Source: Gemmataceae bacterium (GTDB taxonomy: Bacteria; Planctomycetota; Planctomycetia; Gemmatales; Gemmataceae). From it: DNA of 64,000 bases. The translations under genes were made by a program, and so were the position numbers. Positions within the stretch are counted from its first letter, which is position 1, and every line of letters begins with the position of its first letter. The DNA is taken from the NCBI GenBank assembly GCA_022616435.1, contig JAKEET010000108.1, positions 1 through 64,000 of the forward strand, in the 5' to 3' direction. Positions 61,229-64,000 of this stretch are shown here, piece by piece. The notes under the pieces were generated by a model. It was given only the letters and a program-made list of their open reading frames with translations. It had not been told where the DNA came from and did not search any database.

Positions 61229-61927
61229 ATGTCCGACTTCACCTACCGCGACATCGCCAAGATGATCGATCATTCGCTGCTCCAGCAAACACTGACCGAC
61301 GCCGAACTGGAAGCCGGTTGCCGCCTGGCACGCGCCTACGACGTCGCGTCGGTGTGCATCAAGCCTTACTTCGTCGCGCGGGCCGCGGAGCTGCTGAGCG
61401 GCTCGACCGTGGCCGTCGGCGCCACCATCGGCTTTCCGCACGGCGGCCACGTCACGTCGATCAAGGTCGCCGAATCGGTCCAGGCCATGAAAGATGGCGC
61501 GGTCGAGCTCGACATGGTCGTCAACGTCGGCAAGGTGCTGAGCAAGGACTGGCGCTGCGTGACCGACGACATCCGCGCCGTCGTCGAAACGGCCCACGCC
61601 GGCACAGCGCTCGTGAAGGTCATCTTCGAAAACTGCTTCCTGACCGACGATCTCAAGCAGCGGCTGTGCGAGATCTGCGGCGCGGTCCGCGCCGACTTCG
61701 TGAAGACGTCGACCGGTTACGGCGCCACCGGCGCGACCACGGAAGACCTGATCTTGATGCGCCGCCATTCGCCGCCGCACGTCCAGGTCAAGGCGGCCGG
61801 CGGGGTGCGGACCTTCGACCGGCTGTTGGAAGTGCGTGCCCTGGGAGTCAGCCGCGTGGGGGCCACGGCCAGCCAGGTGATTCTGGATGAGTGCAAGTCC
61901 CGGCTTGGCGGCGCCGAGGGGCGCTGA
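61229..61927 (+). CDS. deoC: deoxyribose-phosphate aldolase
   Basis: A 232-residue DeoC that splits 2-deoxyribose-5-phosphate into glyceraldehyde-3-phosphate and acetaldehyde in deoxynucleoside breakdown. Motifs: IDHSLLQQTLTDAE, VAVGATIGFPHGGH, ELDMVVNVG, LVKVIFENCFL, and the Schiff-base lysine in FVKTSTGYGATGATTED near 157; VKAAGGVRTFDRLLEV near the end. GAGGA lies eight bases before the ATG at 61229. It stands alone between convergent and divergent neighbours. Confidence 0.95.
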   Translation: MSDFTYRDIAKMIDHSLLQQTLTDAELEAGCRLARAYDVASVCIKPYFVARAAELLSGSTVAVGATIGFPHGGHVTSIKVAESVQAMKDGAVELDMVVNVGKVLSKDWRCVTDDIRAVVETAHAGTALVKVIFENCFLTDDLKQRLCEICGAVRADFVKTSTGYGATGATTEDLILMRRHSPPHVQVKAAGGVRTFDRLLEVRALGVSRVGATASQVILDECKSRLGGAEGR

Positions 61928-61960
61928 AATCGACTGTGGCGGCAGGGCGCTTGCGCGCCG

Positions 61961-64000
61961 TCACACCTTGCGAATCGAACACACCGTATCGAACCACGCC
62001 TGCATGCCGGTGATCGGCGCCGGCTGGATCGGCAAGATTGCGTTGACGTTGAAGCCGGCGCCCTTGCCGCCGTCGGCCTGGCTCCACCAGAGATTGGTTG
62101 TCAGGTCGGCGTCTTCCGACAGGATCTTGGGATCGAAGCCTGGCCCTTCAGCACGGGGGCCGCGCCGGGCGGCGGCACTGCGGCCGCCGAACAGGTGGCC
62201 GAGACTGTTGCTGACGGCGAAGACACGCGGGTGAATCCCCTCGGTCACGAACGCACGAATCCGAGCCGAGCCGATCCTCTGGCCGGTGGGGTCGAACGTA
62301 CGGCCGCGCGGGCGATACGTGGTCACTTCGACGGTGTCGCCGGTGCGGATGCCGAGCCGGCGGGCCGTGGCGGCGTTGATCCACATCGGATTGTCGTGCA
62401 CGATCTCGGTCAGGTATTTCTGGGGCGCCGTTCGGCCTTGCGTGTGCACGTTCCATTTGAACGTCGTCAGGATGAAACGATCCTCGGGTAGATTCTGATG
62501 CGCCGGAATCGGCACATAGTGCGGCCAGCCGTCGTCGTCGATCTTCACACGCGCGGCGGCCTGGGCGACCGTCTGGCTATGCACCTCGAACTTGCGCGAC
62601 GGCGTCTTGAAGCCGCGCAGCGCCTGGGCGTTCATCGTGATGCCGATGGCTTCCTCGACGCCGCGGGCATTGCGCTTGGAGATGATGCCCGTCTGCGGGT
62701 CAGTGCGTGAACCGTCGAGTTGCGCCTTGGTGAGCGGCCGCTTGAACAAGTCGTACGAGCGCGGCTCGCTGGTGTTGTGGTAGACGCCGTGCCGCTTCAT
62801 GTAGGCGAAACCATCCGCGCTGTCGCCCTTGGGTAATTGCCGGCACCGCAGGCGCACGAAGTCCTCGTAATTGCGGAAGTCGAAGTAACGAGATACTTCC
62901 GGTCCCAGCCGCTTGCCAACCTGAATGAGCACGTCGGCGAAGTTGACGCACTCGGCCGGCGGCGGGACCAGCGGCTGGCGCAAGGTTGCATAGGTGCGCA
63001 GCTCGTAGTTGTTGCGGGCATCGAGGCCCCAGCGCTCGAGGTAGGTCGCGTCGGGAAGGATCAGATCGGCGTAGTGGGCGGTTTCGGAGTACACAACGTC
63101 GGAGCACACGTGGAAGGGAATCAGTTTCTCATCACGGAGAACTTCCACCGCAAGGCTGCGGCCTTCAGGCCAGGTGGTCGGCGACGCCAGCGTGTAGGTG
63201 AAATAGACCTGGAGCCGGGCCCGTTTCTGCTTGAGATAGGCGTACACGATCTGCCCGACGCGCATCTTCTGCCAGCGATTGGCCAGCGGCCATTCGGGCG
63301 GGTCCTCCAGGTCGGTGCGGATCTTCGGCGCCGCCGGCACGGGGGCTGGCATTGGGAAGAGATGATCGGGAATCTCAGCCGACTCGGCGTAGCAATAGCC
63401 GCCCGGCTGATTGATCGACCCGGCCAGGGCGTTGAGAAGGATCACCGCTCGGTCATTGTTGAAACCGTTGTAGTGGGCGTGGCTGCCGCGGTTCGTGAAG
63501 GCGGCACAGCGCGGCCGCTCGCGGATGAAGGCACGCGCGATGCGGCGGATATCGCCCGCCGAGATCCCGCTCAGCTTCTCAGCCCATTCCGGCGTGTAGG
63601 GCTTGAGGAATGCGGAGAGGGCATCGACGGTCGTATTCGTCCACGTGGTCATAAAATCCCGGTCGAAATTGCCGTCGGCGACGATGGTGTTCGCCAGCGC
63701 CAGCGCTACAGCGCCCTCGGTGCCGGGAAACGGGGCGTGCCACTCGTCGCTGCGGCCGGCGGTGTTCGAGAGCCGCACGTCGAACGTGACCAGCTTGCAG
63801 CCGTTGTCATACCGGCCCTTGATGACGCGCTTGAGGAAGTGGATGGCGCCCTGGTGCGCCTCGTAGAAGTTCGAGCCGAAGTTGAGCAGGTACTTGCAGC
63901 GCTCGGCGTCCACCGATTCCCAGTCGACGTCGCCGATGGTGGCATAATTGGCGGCGCGCTTGTTCAGCGAGCACAGGGCGCGATGGTTCAGGAGCACGGG
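61961..64000 (-). CDS. molybdopterin-dependent oxidoreductase (DMSO reductase superfamily), 5' end outside window
   Basis: At least 679 residues of a bis-MGD molybdoenzyme; the N-terminus, where a [4Fe-4S] site and any Tat signal would be, lies beyond the window. Visible: NFGSNFYEAHQGAIHF, VTFDVRLSNTAGRSDEW, PFPGTEGAVALALANTIV, RIARAFIRERPRCAAFTNRGSHAHYNG, DLILPDATYLERWG, and the C-terminal molybdopterin-dinucleotide-binding domain (NPMWINAATARRLGIRTGDTVEVTTY). It resembles the polysulfide/thiosulfate/tetrathionate reductase branch; the substrate is undecided. There is no in-frame stop in the visible part. Confidence 0.9.
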   Translation of the reverse strand, partial: PVLLNHRALCSLNKRAANYATIGDVDWESVDAERCKYLLNFGSNFYEAHQGAIHFLKRVIKGRYDNGCKLVTFDVRLSNTAGRSDEWHAPFPGTEGAVALALANTIVADGNFDRDFMTTWTNTTVDALSAFLKPYTPEWAEKLSGISAGDIRRIARAFIRERPRCAAFTNRGSHAHYNGFNNDRAVILLNALAGSINQPGGYCYAESAEIPDHLFPMPAPVPAAPKIRTDLEDPPEWPLANRWQKMRVGQIVYAYLKQKRARLQVYFTYTLASPTTWPEGRSLAVEVLRDEKLIPFHVCSDVVYSETAHYADLILPDATYLERWGLDARNNYELRTYATLRQPLVPPPAECVNFADVLIQVGKRLGPEVSRYFDFRNYEDFVRLRCRQLPKGDSADGFAYMKRHGVYHNTSEPRSYDLFKRPLTKAQLDGSRTDPQTGIISKRNARGVEEAIGITMNAQALRGFKTPSRKFEVHSQTVAQAAARVKIDDDGWPHYVPIPAHQNLPEDRFILTTFKWNVHTQGRTAPQKYLTEIVHDNPMWINAATARRLGIRTGDTVEVTTYRPRGRTFDPTGQRIGSARIRAFVTEGIHPRVFAVSNSLGHLFGGRSAAARRGPRAEGPGFDPKILSEDADLTTNLWWSQADGGKGAGFNVNAILPIQPAPITGMQAWFDTVCSIRKV

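Noticed and set aside
61961..64000. Selenocysteine in the molybdopterin oxidoreductase, as in formate dehydrogenases
   Set aside because: There is no in-frame TGA in the visible part and the N-terminal active-site region is outside the window.

Overview
The window looks like a chromosomal segment of a high-GC planctomycete, most likely of the Gemmatales/Gemmataceae type. The evidence is the gene content: two DUF1501 proteins, a DUF1549/DUF1553 protein with planctomycete-type CxxCH motifs, a giant PVC-type heme-binding dehydrogenase, a VIT/vWA protein, DUF4058, a Ser/Thr kinase with its own FHA partner, and many short secreted proteins and lipoproteins. Placement below phylum level is inference. 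Genes lie on both strands in short operons. No tRNA, rRNA, CRISPR array or full-length insertion sequence was seen.

Layout. 1-9.8 kb: poly-C edge, DUF1501 protein, EamA transporter, secreted cytochrome-like protein, sigma-54 activator, a large secreted beta-propeller protein and a lipoprotein. 10-14.7 kb: metallophosphoesterase, PP2C phosphatase, BtrH-like protein, DUF2064 glycosyltransferase. 14.8-16.8 kb: a TPP riboswitch driving a small membrane protein and thiC. 16.8-24.4 kb: kinase plus FHA pair, prenyltransferase-like repeat protein, lipoproteins, a GH5-like/beta-propeller pair and a VOC protein pair. 24.5-29.5 kb: the 1,663-residue modular PVC protein. 29.6-30.7 kb: two overlapping TIR-domain genes in visibly AT-richer DNA. 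30.8-32.5 kb: a sigma-70 factor with a long N-terminal helix-turn-helix extension. 33-39 kb: secreted proteins, a PIN toxin-antitoxin pair, a frameshifted small gene and a redox-dead thioredoxin-fold protein. 39-49 kb: a minus-strand cluster of GrpE-like, J-like, two TPR and DUF4058 proteins and a large secreted protein. 50-64 kb: PfkB kinase, RluA pseudouridine synthase, a probable selenoprotein, VIT/vWA, DUF1549/1553 + DUF1501, SH3-like protein, deoC and the 3' part of a molybdopterin oxidoreductase.

Three systems stand out. (1) At 51866-53065 a secreted thioredoxin/CxxCH/PDZ protein has an in-frame TGA exactly at the second position of its CxxC motif (C-P-N-U). A hairpin with a G-starting apical loop lies 26 nt downstream, as expected for a bacterial SECIS, so this is probably a selenoprotein that automatic gene calling splits in two. 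(2) The two TIR genes (29615-30657) overlap by ATGA, both keep the catalytic glutamate, and look like an acquired two-gene immune-type module. (3) The TPP aptamer ends one base before the start codon of an unknown four-helix membrane protein preceding thiC, and its P3 arm resembles a dispersed intergenic element.

The intergenic DNA is rich in dispersed repeats: two families of 7-bp tandem arrays, and several palindromic REP/MITE-like elements, including one with 34-bp arms carrying a single mismatch and another of about 100 bp with roughly 30-bp terminal inverted repeats. Many sit directly against gene 3' ends.
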